NCBI GenBank assembly: GCA_020086605.1
Contig: JACBWW010000017.1
Location: 22,127,256-22,191,255, forward strand
Reading direction: 5' to 3'
From: Lanius collurio
Lineage: Eukaryota; Chordata; Aves; Passeriformes; Laniidae
DNA length: 64,000 bases
The notes under the pieces are model-generated. The model was not told the origin of the DNA. It worked only from the letters and a program-made list of their open reading frames with translations, and did no database searches. Made by a program: the position numbers and the translations under genes. Shown one piece after another: positions 38,301 through 50,075 of this stretch (its first letter is position 1; every line of letters begins with the position of its first letter).

Positions 38301-40253
38301 GAAGCTGAGTTTGACCCACCATGTCATTACAGTTCTGCTTTCAAGCCCAAAGACATTTCATCACCAGGACACACTACTTTCCAACATCTCTAAATTCCAC
38401 ATCCTTGCATTAGAAACATGTCTTTGTTCGACAGTGTGTCAGTGAACTCTGTTCTTTCACTGGAAAACTTCCATAATGACACTGAGTTCTCTACACTTGT
38501 AAAACATGCTTTCGATATTTTTTCATAGTAGTGCCAACATAACATACAGACAAACATCTGTGTATATCTAAATATGTATAGAAAGAGAGAGACAAGGGGA
38601 GAGAGAGGGAGAGGTGTATGTGTGCACACTCTGGGTAACCCTTATCTTCTCACATGAACAGAAAGATTTTGTGTAATCTGTGTATTTTTTAATGTATCAT
38701 CAGATGCATTTAATTGCTGAAACATTTTTGCCCAGAATGGCAATTGTGCTTTTATAATTAACCTTGCATGCCCATAGAATTAACAAAGATATATCCCAAA
38801 TATTAGATTCTGGAAACACAGCAGAAATTGTTATTAAAGGTAAACAGGAAAGTGTTTTCCTACACCATAAAGCAATACAGAGATGGGAAAAAATTTTCTG
38901 ATTTTTACAAGAATAAAGCAAAGAGCCTGTGGAGATTCAGCAAACAAAGGAAGGAGAGAAAAGAAAATAAGGAGGTTTTAAGGTCCTCACATTACAAAGT
39001 TATGTATTAGCTTTGAGATTATCGATAATAATTAATACAGAGCCAAATTGCAAACAGATCAGAACAAAGGTCTAGACAGTCATGACTCTTAACCATGTCG
39101 AGATCTCTAAGAAAGTCTGGAAACAAGATAAATCAGAACCCATAAAATGAAGTTCTACAATAAGGGGAAAAGAAAGAACATAATGAACTATGTTTTTATG
39201 CTATGAAACACCTCACAGTGAAAAAAAAGGAAGAGCCTTCTACAGAACAGAAACAGAAATGATGGAACACAATTATAAAAATGGAACACATTGAAGATGT
39301 AATCAAAGTAAGTCTTGAATAAAATTAATTCCAAAGGAATCAGTGCTTTTCTGGTAAAGCAGAAGTATGAAGTAATTCCACAATGAACCAAAGAAAGATT
39401 CTCCTCTGAATTATTTTGGAAACAACGTACATTTTTAGAATTTGTTTGTTTATTTGTTTCAGAATGTCACTGCTTTCCAAGGAAGACCTGTTTGCCATTG
39501 AATTCCCTGATGGCTTTAGTATCTAGGGCCAAAACCACAGCATAGGGAGGCACCTTTTCTAACCCAACTAGAACATTGCTCCTTTTACTGAATCACCGGT
39601 GGTTGACCACTTAGAGTTGGAGACCTGAGCACAATACTCTTGATCTAGAGAAATATTCAATCATATGCTCTATTTTAAGCACATTGATTTAAGGAAAACT
39701 GGAGAAACTTGGGTTGTTCTCCACTGGAGCCTCCAGTTTTAATAATTTTTCCACACATTTATGACAAGGCAATTTAACAACTGAATGCTCAGAATATGTT
39801 TGTGTTTCTCCTTTTGAGAGAAGTTGTGGCTGGAACTGGGTGAGTAAAAACCCAATTAAGAGTATTTGGGAGGCTGCCTAACTTCATTTATATTCCTACA
39901 TTTTGTTTAACTTATTTTGTCACAGTAGATCTCCGTTACTGCCTTTTACAAGTGATACCCAGAGAAAACCACTAGATCTAAGTAAACCAATAAGATGTGG
40001 CAGAGATAAGCCTTTTATCTCCAGGTGAAATATATTTTTAATGACAAGAACAATAGAAGAGTAATTGGGTGCAAACAATACTGAAAACACAGCAAACAAA
40101 GTAAATATTGCATAGCTTATGAATAAGAAAATTAGGTGTAAAATTAATATTTGCAGGAGTTCACTGATTTGGTGGCAAAGATGGAAAAAAGACAATCTCT
40201 TTAAGAAACAGTTTTAGAAGAAACTGAACAGATATCACACTAACCTGGATTAC
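35380..40253 (-). other. COL28A1: COL28A1 intron (~4.9 kb)
   Basis: AT-rich. A short repeat (CATATATACTTTGACTTA, twice around 35897-35942), a GC-richer patch with fortuitous open frames at about 36509-37002, and a GA-rich tract at 38580-38612. No exon was recognised, although the size of the gap leaves room for deleted exons. Confidence 0.55.
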
Positions 40254-40321
40254 CTTGTCTCCTGGTATGATGATGCTGGGGACCCAGGTGGGCCAGGCAA
40301 GCCATTATGTCCCATAGTACC
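40254..40321 (-). pseudogene. COL28A1: COL28A1 collagen exon with a 1-nt deletion
   Basis: After acceptor CTGTTATAG it reads GTMGHNGLPGPPGSP, then the frame slips: restoring one G would give GIIIPGDK and an exon of 69 nt like its neighbours; as it stands it is 68 nt. An ATC/ATG-like triplet repeat (plus strand GATGATGAT... near 40268) sits at the slip site. Donor AAG|GTAATC, or alternatively CAG|GTTAGT nine bases on. Confidence 0.83.
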
Positions 40322-41017
40322 CTATAACAGTCAGTGAGGCAAAAAAAAGAAGGATCAGGAGGTAAACTCCTGGTAACACTATGGAAATAATCCCAAAATC
40401 ACTGCAAGCAAAAAAGTAAAACCACATCAAAGACTCTAGTTCTGATTCTTCTTTGGTTTATGGTTTCTCATTGTGGTAACTATCCTCAGCAACTTCTCAG
40501 GAAAACAAAGGAACAATTAATCTGGAAATAATTAAAGAATAAAATTTACTCATAACAGAGTGTGATATTTTCCTCATTTTTCCTCACACAGAAGACAACA
40601 GAAACCATGTTTACAGAACAGCCTCATGCACTCACTCCACCAAAGGGAGGCACAACAGTAGAGGCACAAAGGACCAGAGCAATAAAACCTAGTGTAAGTC
40701 TGACAAGCATATTAGTTCTTGGGCACCATGGGCATATGCCAAGCCCCTGTGGTGCTGTAGTCTCTAAGAGCACCAGTCATTCAGAAAATCCTGAGTGGAA
40801 GGGGAAGAGAGAAAATCCAAAGCAGAACATGCTGATTTGTATCAATACAGTAAAATCAGGTAGAGCCCTTGTGCTTTGCAGGCAGGCTAACCTAACATTT
40901 CAAAGTGACAAAGTGAAGTATTATCCTTCTGATTACATTAAAACTAAATTACTGATTTTCCTTTTTTTTTTTTCTTTATTTTCAGTTTTTAAAAATTTGA
41001 TCAAGCTTCGTAAAAGT

Positions 41018-41244
41018 TTTTGTCAAGTTCAGGTTGGGGCATCCACAGCTCCTCTGGGTAACTGTTACAGTGCCTCACCACCCTCACACTAAAGAATTTC
41101 TTCCTAATATTGACTCTAACCCCACCCTCTTTTAGTGTGGAGCCATTCCCCCTGTCCTGTCACTACATGCCCTTGTAAATAGTCCATCTCCATCTTTCTT
41201 GCAGGCTCCCTTCTGGTACTGGAAGGCTGAAATTAAGTGACCCC
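41018..41244 (-). mobile_element. CR1 LINE, first part (split element)
   Basis: Plus strand shows the CR1 reverse-complement blocks GGGGCATCCACAGCTCCTCT, TCACCACCCTCACACTAAAG, AATTTCTTCCTAATATTGAC, CCCTGTCCTGTCACTACATG and CTGGTACTGGAAGGCTGAAA. The match stops abruptly near 41244 and resumes at 41791. Confidence 0.92.
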
Positions 41245-41790
41245 TGTAGAGGCCCAAAGAAGTCAACTTTAGTTGCAGGGTGGATTGTGGCAGTGCATCT
41301 CCCTGCCCCAGGCTGCACTAGGATGTAAGAAATGCTCATTAGACCTCAGCCTTGATGAACTGCACTTGGACTAAGCCCCTCCTGAGCATATCAGAAACAC
41401 TGTCTGTTCCCAGGAACTAACAGGTGTCTAATGACCTCCTGGTTTTTAACAAACAGGCTTGGAAACTTTATCTTTCTTGACTGAATAACAGCCCAAGTGG
41501 AATATTTTTGTTACTGAACCTTCAAAGAAAGTTACAGGTTTGAATTGTGGCCAGGATGGAGAATCACTATGACTAAAGCCCACTCTCTTACAACCCCATA
41601 AACAGCAGTCCAAGGTGAGAGCCCTTTCAGCTCTCGATTCCCAGAAGGTAAGCAGGTAATTGTATGTCACAAACACCTATGGCTGTGGAGCCAGCCAAAG
41701 ACTGGTGGTAAAAACAGACAAGAATTGTTGATAATAACTAAGTACTACTGGTATTTACCCACTATGAGAAAGGGTAGGTCATCTCAACCA
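41245..41790 (+). mobile_element. Probable solo LTR inserted in a CR1
   Basis: About 546 bases starting TGTAGAGGCCCAAAGAAGTC and ending TCATCTCAACCACA, so TG...CA ends, exactly interrupting the CR1. The second half has CATAAACAGC followed by a GC-richer segment with GGCTGTGGAGCC, which resembles avian ERVL-type LTRs as I remember them. No open frame of viral type is present and I could not identify a target-site duplication. Orientation is inferred from the resemblance. Confidence 0.6.
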
Positions 41791-41855
41791 CAAAGCCTTC
41801 TCTTTGCCAGGCTGAACAATCACAGTTCTCTCAGCCTTTCCTCATAGGAGAGGGA
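41791..41855 (-). mobile_element. CR1 LINE, second part (split element)
   Basis: AAGCCTTCTCTTTGCCAGGC TGAACAA, then CTCTCAGCCTTTCCTCATAG GAGAGG, the next consensus blocks after those ending at 41244. Same orientation, so one element was split. Confidence 0.88.
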
Positions 41856-42864
41856 CTACATATATGTCTTCACCCTTGAAAACAAAATATTGTTTCCCCA
41901 CAGAGAAAACATTTTTCATTCTCAAAGTCTTTGTGGAAAGAGCACATAAAGTCACACATTTGTAGGATTTTGACAGTCTGAACTTGAAACAGGCTATGTC
42001 AGTATGGTTTACCAAGGTACCAAAATTGCTGCAGCTTTCAGAAAGCAAGGTAAAATCAGACACATCCTGAAAAGTTATCCACATTCTATCACTTATTGCG
42101 TACCTGGACTTGGTAATAGTAATGCTTCTTCATTCAGATGCTAGTTTATACAAAATGGCAGTGGATGGTTCTGTACTCTCTGCTTTTATGCAAAAAGTTA
42201 CGAAGGTGTGTCTATGCTTAAATGAAACAGAAGTGGAGAAATATACACAAGGTTTGCCCTCATTGCCTTTGTAAAAACAATTGATGGATAAACCTGTAAT
42301 AACAAAATCCATGCAAGTACTGAATGTCCTTTCTTATCAGTATGTCTTTTTTAAATTACAAATCACTTCAGTGCAGAGAGAAAAAATTGCCCACATGTAG
42401 CACACTGGTTGCTTATAGAATTAACATTTTGCTTTCATATTTCTTTCCTAATGGCTTTGCTAATGAAATTAATTGGATTTAATTCAATTGAGCAAAAATT
42501 GAAAACATAAGATTCACATTTAATGTATTTTCCAGTACAAAAGAATATCTTGTAAACAGGATATTTACAAGCAGAAGAAATACATCATTTAACTAATTTA
42601 AATTTACCATCCTGATAGCTCTGTTCAATCTCCAGATGTAATCTCATAAGGTTTGGCTGCAAAGGCAATTTTCATCCCATTAGTATTCTTCCTAATCCAG
42701 TTGGTAGAAGTGTATGGTTAGTGACCATATTTATATGCTTGATTTCTCCTGAAGTTGCACCAGTGTAAATCAATAACTGAAGATTGTTTGGTGTCTAAGA
42801 GATCAGGGTCTGTCAGTCAGCATCACAAAAGAGCCCAAAAACTTGAACATGGCACCATACCAAC

Positions 42865-42966
42865 CTTGGGACCCATGCTTCCCAATCCTGGTGGCCCCAA
42901 GGACCCAGGAAGGCCTCTAATTCCACATTCTCCCTCAAAATAGTCACAGAAATGTCAGTCATCACC
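42865..42966 (-). pseudogene. COL28A1: COL28A1 collagen exon with in-frame TGA
   Basis: The clear part (42865-42933, 69 nt) reads GECGIRGLPGSLGPPGLGSM then GPK, with one GX-only imperfection. Its nearest AG (TTTTGAG) is a poor acceptor. A much better one, TATAACATTTACAG, ends at 42967 and adds GGT GAT GAC TGA..., in phase but with a stop at 42955-42957 (possibly an old GGA). The donor AAG|GTTGGT is weak. Confidence 0.75.
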
Positions 42967-45900
42967 CTGTAAATGTTATATCTTTCATCCACTTATGAAG
43001 CAGTCAAACTACTAAGTTTAAAAAACAAGACAAACAAATGCTACATAAATAAACAGCTGCTTTACAGATAGGTATAAAAAAGGCACCCAAAACACAGGCA
43101 CAGAGATCATTTAAGGTCTTGGTGAAGAACTTTATTTCCCAAGCAAAGGTCAATATGATCAAAATCACCAACAGAGTTAGGGCTCTACTTTGCAAGCTCA
43201 TGAGCCACCAAAAAAAAAAAAAACAAAAAAACAAACAAAACCCCCAAAAAACAAAGGAACACATTTGGAAACACCACAATTTTCCCATCATATTTTTCAG
43301 GGGCTTACCAGGATGGACAGGGAGCTTACTAGTGGCACTGTGATCATGGCCTTTTACTGATACTGTGCTTGCCCTGACACTAGAGACATTTAATTTCCAG
43401 AACTGCCAAATCTAGGCATTTATGAAAACTAAATGAATTTCAATAGCATCAATATAGAAGAATAAAGAAAATAGCTGTTTTTTTTAAAAGCCTAATGTAG
43501 CTTTTAAAAAAGCTAGATTAGCTTTATTTCTGAAGGAAATTAAGTTTAAGTGATACTCTGCCTGTGCTTCTGCTTGTGTGTGTTGATTCTCTTTTTTTCG
43601 TGCAGCATATTTTGAACTCATCTGTTGATTTCAGCCAAATTCTTCAGAAATGTACAGGCCTTAACCATATTAATTTTCAGCATATTTGGTGTTAATTGGA
43701 GGTTGGGTAATGGAGAGACATTCAATTTATGCTTTTACTGAAGAACAAAGAAAACCCAGAGAGGACTCACCCCTTTCCCACCAGGCAGACAAAAGGCAGC
43801 AGCTGTCTGGTCAGGGGAAAGTGAGTGTAACAGAGAGCCTGGTGCTGCCCCTCATGCTGCAAACAAACCCAGTGAAGGAGATGGGGGGACAGGGGACATT
43901 AGTGATAGGAGGAATGCACAGACTGTGATTGTACAAATGAGGGAATAGGCACATATTCTGCACATGATTAGTCGAAAACTCCCATTCATTCCTTGAAAGA
44001 AAAGAAAGAAGTCTATAACCAACAAGTTAGAGATGCAGAATATTCTGAACTGGGTTTAGTTTGATATCCCTAAACCTATTCCTGTGTAGTCAAGTGCAAA
44101 ATAAAAAAATGCACTGAGAAGCTATTGATCATCCCATATATTAATAACAGAGCAGAAGAAATTGTATTTCTTGACAAAATTTAAAAGAAATCATTATAAA
44201 AACTCTTAATTGTACTTATTTTTACACTTGGAAAAGCTGTAGAAAGGGCTGTGCCTGCAGAGGGAGCATTCGATCTAGGAGAGAGATGCAAGTATAAATT
44301 TCAAATCACAGATGTCATTTGAGTTGTGGTAGGTGAAATGAAACAGCATATCAAACAGATTAAAAAGATAAAAACAAACAGAATATTATGCAGATTTTCT
44401 TTATACTCTGGGAGGAATGTGTGTAGTCATTATAGTGACCACTTTTAGGTGAAATTCCCAAGGTTCAGTCTCTAGAAAGACATCACCCCAATCTGTGTAT
44501 TTTATCTATGGCTATGATACCCTCATGCTAAGCCCCAACATACATGCTAGTTATGCAAATGTACTAGGGCCCAAACTACGCTCAGGTTTGAGGGATTTAG
44601 AGAGGTGGGAACCTGATCCCAAAGGCTAAGGCTTAGACTAAGCTTATAATGCTCTCCTTCCTGATGTAATATTTAGCTTTTGAATTTCATTTCCTGTTTC
44701 CTCCAAAGCACAGGAGACTGGCCAGTTTGCATCAGGACATAGGCATGGTACTTGGATGCTCTTAGCTTCAAATTGCTGTGTCAAGGGGATAGGGTTAAAC
44801 TAAGGGCCATGTTCAGTCAGGAGGAAATTTTTCCCTCAGATGACCTAAGGATTGCAATGCAAAGAGCCAAGGCATTAGCCATCTTCCTATCTAGTACCAT
44901 CTATTATCAAAGGAATATTTATTTGTCCTCAATGTCCCCACAACCATAATACAATCTTAAGCTGTTGGTAGGACAACTCTTCATGAACAGAAGTCGTGCA
45001 GAGCAGCCAAAGCTTTCTCTGCCCAAGCCTCCCTCTGAAATCTGCCAGAGATGCCGGAGCTAAGAGATATAGATTTTGCATTAAAATGTGTTTTGTAGGA
45101 GATCCTGGGATGCTGTGGCCTGTGAAACAACCTGTGAGCTGCTGTGATGGAAATTGAATAGGAGGTTATCAAACCCAAATGATTCCTTATGGACCAGTAT
45201 CCAGTATACCTACAGCCTGCTCTTAGACCAGCCCTGACCCTGACCAGAAAGAGCCTAAAGGGTGACATGAAGTCATCTGCCTCTTCCTCCCATGGGTAAC
45301 ACAGTCTTCCACAGGGTCGTTGCAGGTGAAGGATTGAATTTTAGCCTCACATGATTAGTTAATACCAGATGTCTCATTGAAAAGCTCTTTTGTAGAGCTT
45401 TATAGTAATCTTCACAGTTTCTGTATTTCTTGACTTAAAGAAAAAGACTTTTATTTTGCTTTATGAGTTGTGAAGTGGAGCAGCTCCTTTTTCTAAGGTG
45501 TCATAGTAAACTGTCCTTCAGGGAATTCAGTTCAAAAACTATTAATACTGTCCTTTGATGAGGTCTAATTTACTTCTTGTATTGTGCTTGTAGACAAGCT
45601 TGTCACCATCAGCAAAACAGTGAACTAGAGAAACATCATTGAAGAAAGAAATAAAGAGCTGTGTCAAGACACTGTAAAGTATGGGAGTCCAATGTCTATT
45701 CTGTACACTTTATTAAGGAAAAAAACCGCTAAATGACCTAATGGTCAACTAAAAAGTAAATATTAGATTTCCTGATATATATGTCATTTACTGTGAAGTA
45801 TATGTATTCGATACTGAAACACACAGCAGACACTGCAATACTCTTTTTAGTGAGAGCTAATGAATATAAGTATTTGTAAGAACAACATATTTTAAAAAAA

Positions 45901-48900
45901 AGATATAACATCTCTACTTTCCACATTTTAGTTCAAATAGGCAAGGCCCAAGCTGCAAAAGTTGTTTATATTGCAACTGGATCCAGCCCAAATGTTCATG
46001 CACAAGGGACTGTGCTAAGGATTTTAATAATCTTTCTGCTATCCAGTTACTTGCTTTATTTCTAGTGCTGGGCTCTTGCTCTCGAATGTCTGTAACTCAC
46101 CTCCTAGTTGGAGACAGTGCTTTTAAATCAAATTTTTGTTATATTCTGACATTATGTGCTTCTGTTTTAATGCTACAGAAAACAGGTTTCTGCCAGGACT
46201 GAATGCATCCCACATGTTCCAGTTTTGTTTTCATGTGAGTTTGACCTCTGATACATAAAATTCCTGTCTAGCAGTGCGCACATATGTGAGCCATTTCTGA
46301 AAGCAGAGAGAACAGAGCTTTGATTCAAATGAGTGGAACATTCCTATATAATGATCCTCAAAGGAATTTCAAATTATCTAGTATGTAAATTTATGAGCCT
46401 CTTTAATCAAATAAATGTTCCTTTTTTATATGCAGAGATTGTCACTGTTCTTACCTTTTTTTTTTTTTTTTTTTTTTGTGGTAGGTGTAGGAGGTAGACA
46501 ATACATTTACATTTCACTGGAAAAGAACAGAATATTTTCCATTTTATGAACTAAGTTCTGGGGGAATTCTTGCAATTCAAGTGAATTCTTTTTCCTTGTG
46601 GCACCTTTGCTACCAAGACGTTAGGCAAAGATTAAAAAATCAGAATGTAATATGGGCAAACAGTAGTAAAAAATCAGGGAATGAGAAGAGATGTTTATAT
46701 ATTTAGTTCCTTTTTTTCCAGTGCACTCTATACTATGTCTGGTGTGAATAAACAGAAGTAAATCAGAGATGTTATATCTCATTAGATAAGGCTTGCTTTG
46801 GTTCCCCACTCATATGCTGCAAAAGCTACAGCTGCTCACTCTGCATAGAGCAAGACACACTTCACTCAACATGGCTAACACACCGATCTAGGGGTATCAT
46901 CAAAAAGAAACCTACTTATTTTAAAGTAAAAAATACAAATTAAACATTTTACCAGATGTTTTTAACTCTTGATTTTTTTATTATCCTGACAGAGTGTTAA
47001 TTACTCAGAGCAGGCAGGTTCGGTAGGCAATATCACACTATAACACAAATACAACCTGCAGATCCATGAAAACTTTCATACATAATTTGGTGTAAGCAGG
47101 ATTTGCCCTAATTTTGTTGTGTTACTTGCAAAGACAGCTACTCTGCAGGGTTCCATGTAACACAGCTCCTCCTAGATAGAACAAGATGCCACTTCCCAAC
47201 CCATGAATACAGTGCATTCTGAATCCCTGCCATGAATCTATCCATGGTTATTATGAGTAGAAAGCTGTTGATAGACAGCTCTAGTGCTATGTGTCCATCA
47301 ACACACAGAGCTGCAAGTGCAGCAGCAGTGAATTTGCAGCCTGATGGCTACCCCTGCACCGTGTGAGGCGACCGGCCCTGCTGCTCCCATGGACTGACAC
47401 CCTCTCAGGGTAGAAGAACATTAAGAGCAGAACCTGCTGATCACATCACCTAATTTAGCTTCATCTGAAGGTAATCCATTTCCTGGCTTGTGGGATCACT
47501 CGAACCCTCTTTGGTCTGAAAACCTAAGCACAGTAAGTGGGGCTGCTAGAAGAATCACGTCAACAGCACACCTCCAGTCCAGCCTAAAACTCCCATGTGG
47601 AGTTTTTGATAATGTGACTTTCCAGTTCCTTTTCTTTAGGAAACACTACTTTCCAGAATTATGGATTTGGAAACAAGGAAGAATTCAGACATAATGATTC
47701 CCCTAGACATCCTGTAGTCATAAGTCAAATCTTTATCAATATATACCTTGATAATTTCATATAAGATTCTAGGATTTTTATGTTTTCCTGTAGTACCAAG
47801 AAAAATGTATTATACGACTACATTATATCAGGCCTAGTATTTCTATTTGGAAAGATACAATCTCATACAGAAAAATCAAATTAGTTTAGCCATATGCATT
47901 TTTTAAATTTATATCGAATAACATAATTGAAATTACTTCTAGTTCTTGCATTACTTGAAGTGAAATGTCTGGTATTGATAGGCAGTAATTCAGAATAGAA
48001 GCACAAAACCAGGTTTCTCAGATCCCAGTGTCATTGGGACCATTCTGTGGTAATTCTAAAGTCAAGACATTCTAAGAATAAATGTCTTTAAATTTTTCCT
48101 TTATTGTGGATTTTTTTGAGAGGTTATTGCAGTTTATATAAATGTGAATTCTCCTGTTTGGGGAACTGAAGTTAAACGTTTTTCTGTTTGGGAAAAACCT
48201 TTTTTGGGCAATATTTCTTTTGCTTTGTCCTGCAATAGGCTGCCTGTTTCTTATTTCACATATGCAATGAAGAAATAATTAATAAAACCACTCTGGGATA
48301 CTTTAAAGAAATTTGTTGTTTGATTTTAGTCTTAAGTTTCTTTTTCTGACTTTTAATAACATAAAAATGACAGTGTAACTTTTTAGGTGAGTTACATATT
48401 GCTTATAGTTTCATAAGACTCAACTATTCTGTGTTTTATGAAAAACGTTGGAAGTGCGTCAGTGTTGTATTTCTAATCCATTTGTCAGTTTTTCGCTTGT
48501 TTGAGGGGTTTTGTTTTTCCTCTAAACAAATACTAATTTTAGATAAAAGCTTATAGTCTTCTCCCATGAATCCAACTTAAAAGATATCTCAGTAGTTCCG
48601 TGTAACCCCTAACTCATGTTTTGGCCTCATCCCTCACACGTCTGCTGGAGAAAGGAGGGGCATAACTATTAGGCAGTACTGCATTTGTGTTGGATTCTGA
48701 CTTCCACATGGCAACACCAGCATCTAGAAACATCCTGGACCTTTGGATGTGTGGAAAACCTGCAGACTTCCATCAAGTCTGAGGATAAAGCATGAACTAG
48801 TTTCTATCACATCAGAAAAGTCTATCGCAAGCTTTTTGTCTAACAGAAATGAAAAGTAAGAGATAGCAGAGATGAGGGAGCTAAGTCAGACTGAATTTGG

Positions 48901-50006
48901 CTGCAGTACCCAAGTGGGAATGCTCAGACAGGAGGGATGCTCACTGTAGCCTCTATCTAGGTACTCAAATTGTAGTCTGCCTGCTTCAGTGGAATATGGG
49001 ATTGCATGGGAACTCCAGGAGCTGCATAATTCTGCATCTTCTATTCACAATTTCTCCACTTTACTGAGAACTATGTGCTTCAAGGATAAAGCAACACAAG
49101 ATTTTTATCTTTCTACAGAGTAGTAAAGAGACAGAGGGTGACATTTCTTCTCCACAAACTATTTTCCCTTCCAGAAGGACCCAGTGTTGTTCTTTTTCCA
49201 TGGCAAAATACCAGTTTCTGAGCTTATGAACACTCTCTGTGTTCTGGGGTCTGCCCCACTGCACAGGAAATATGTAGGAATTCAATGAGCATACAAATTA
49301 GAGCTCTAAAAGCAAAAAAGTCTAGGTATATTAGACAGTGGCATTTGGCTGCAAAATTGTGAAAAGATGGCATAAAGCTACACCAGAGACTCAGCACTGG
49401 AACTAGAGTGTTCTACCCAATTTACTTTTCTTGTCTGAGTCTGAGATGCAGGTCTCTGACAAAACTTTCATAAACTAAGGAGTCATGTTTCCTATGCAGA
49501 TGCTTTTGTAGTTTTCCAAAGGGGGATCTGTCTGGCCAGCACAGGCATACATGACTTTTCCAAGGCTGGATTCCACCTTCTAGTCTTTTGCAATAAAATG
49601 AGATAGAGGAATTAAATGTCCCATGAGAGAATCTTGTAACCTGTATGAATATCTCTTCCCTAGTGAATGACAAGGCAGATCTCTCACTTCACCATGTATC
49701 ACAATGACTGACATGTATTTCTATGCCTCCAAGTGTGGTTTACTCATTAGTGCAACCATTTGTTAGTGCTTGAAAATTATCTCACACAGCGAACCCCCAT
49801 TTAAATGGCATTATTTCTGACTTCTATCAATAGGATCATCATAAAACTGCAAGAGGTCCTGAAAAGCAGGTCTCTTATCTTTATTCTATGTGAATACAAA
49901 AACAGTTTTACATTTAGATGATAATTTGATAAAATGGTGAGAAATTTCATTTAAAAAAATGACTGCCCACAGTTATCACTTTAACCAACATATTGCTGAG
50001 AGTTAC
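42967..50006 (-). other. COL28A1: COL28A1 intron (~7 kb)
   Basis: AT-rich and without recognisable exons. Contains an A-rich tract (43209-43252), a run of about 22 T (46457-46478) and assorted short open frames that look random. Human COL28A1 has many small helix exons, so some were probably deleted or decayed beyond recognition here. Confidence 0.55.
46457..46478. repeat. Poly-T tract
   Basis: An uninterrupted run of about 22 T in the intron, the longest homopolymer in the window and a likely site of length variation. Confidence 0.9.
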
Positions 50007-50075
50007 CTTGGGTCCAGGCTCTCCAATGCAAGTGGGTCCTGGAGGACCATAGGGACCTGGAAAATCTTATTCTCC
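50007..50075 (-). pseudogene. COL28A1: COL28A1 collagen exon with in-frame TAA and lost acceptor
   Basis: 69 nt reading GE, TAA (50067-50069), then DFPGPYGPPGPTCIGEPGPK before donor AAG|GTAACT. The Asp is at a glycine position (GAT from GGT). GPTCIG is a one-residue-short imperfection as in the neighbouring exons. The base pair before the exon is GG where AG is needed (CTCTTTGG|GGA), so the acceptor seems mutated too. An AG inside the exon (TTTTCCAG) would skip the stop but shift the frame. Confidence 0.85.

Larger units (their letters stand above)
40322..42864 (-). other. COL28A1: COL28A1 intron with nested repeats
   Basis: Contains a CR1 split by an LTR-like insertion (41018-41855). The 176-codon plus-strand frame at 40562-41092 overlaps the CR1 and is not a gene. 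Confidence 0.65.

Noticed and set aside
40562..41092. 176-codon plus-strand frame
   Set aside because: Its 3' part is CR1 sequence and the rest shows no domain.
43300..43345. Plus-strand GLPGWTGS reading, and a minus-strand GTAAGC donor, near 43.3 kb
   Set aside because: The collagen-like reading is on the wrong strand for COL28A1 and too short. The minus strand has no GXY before the donor.
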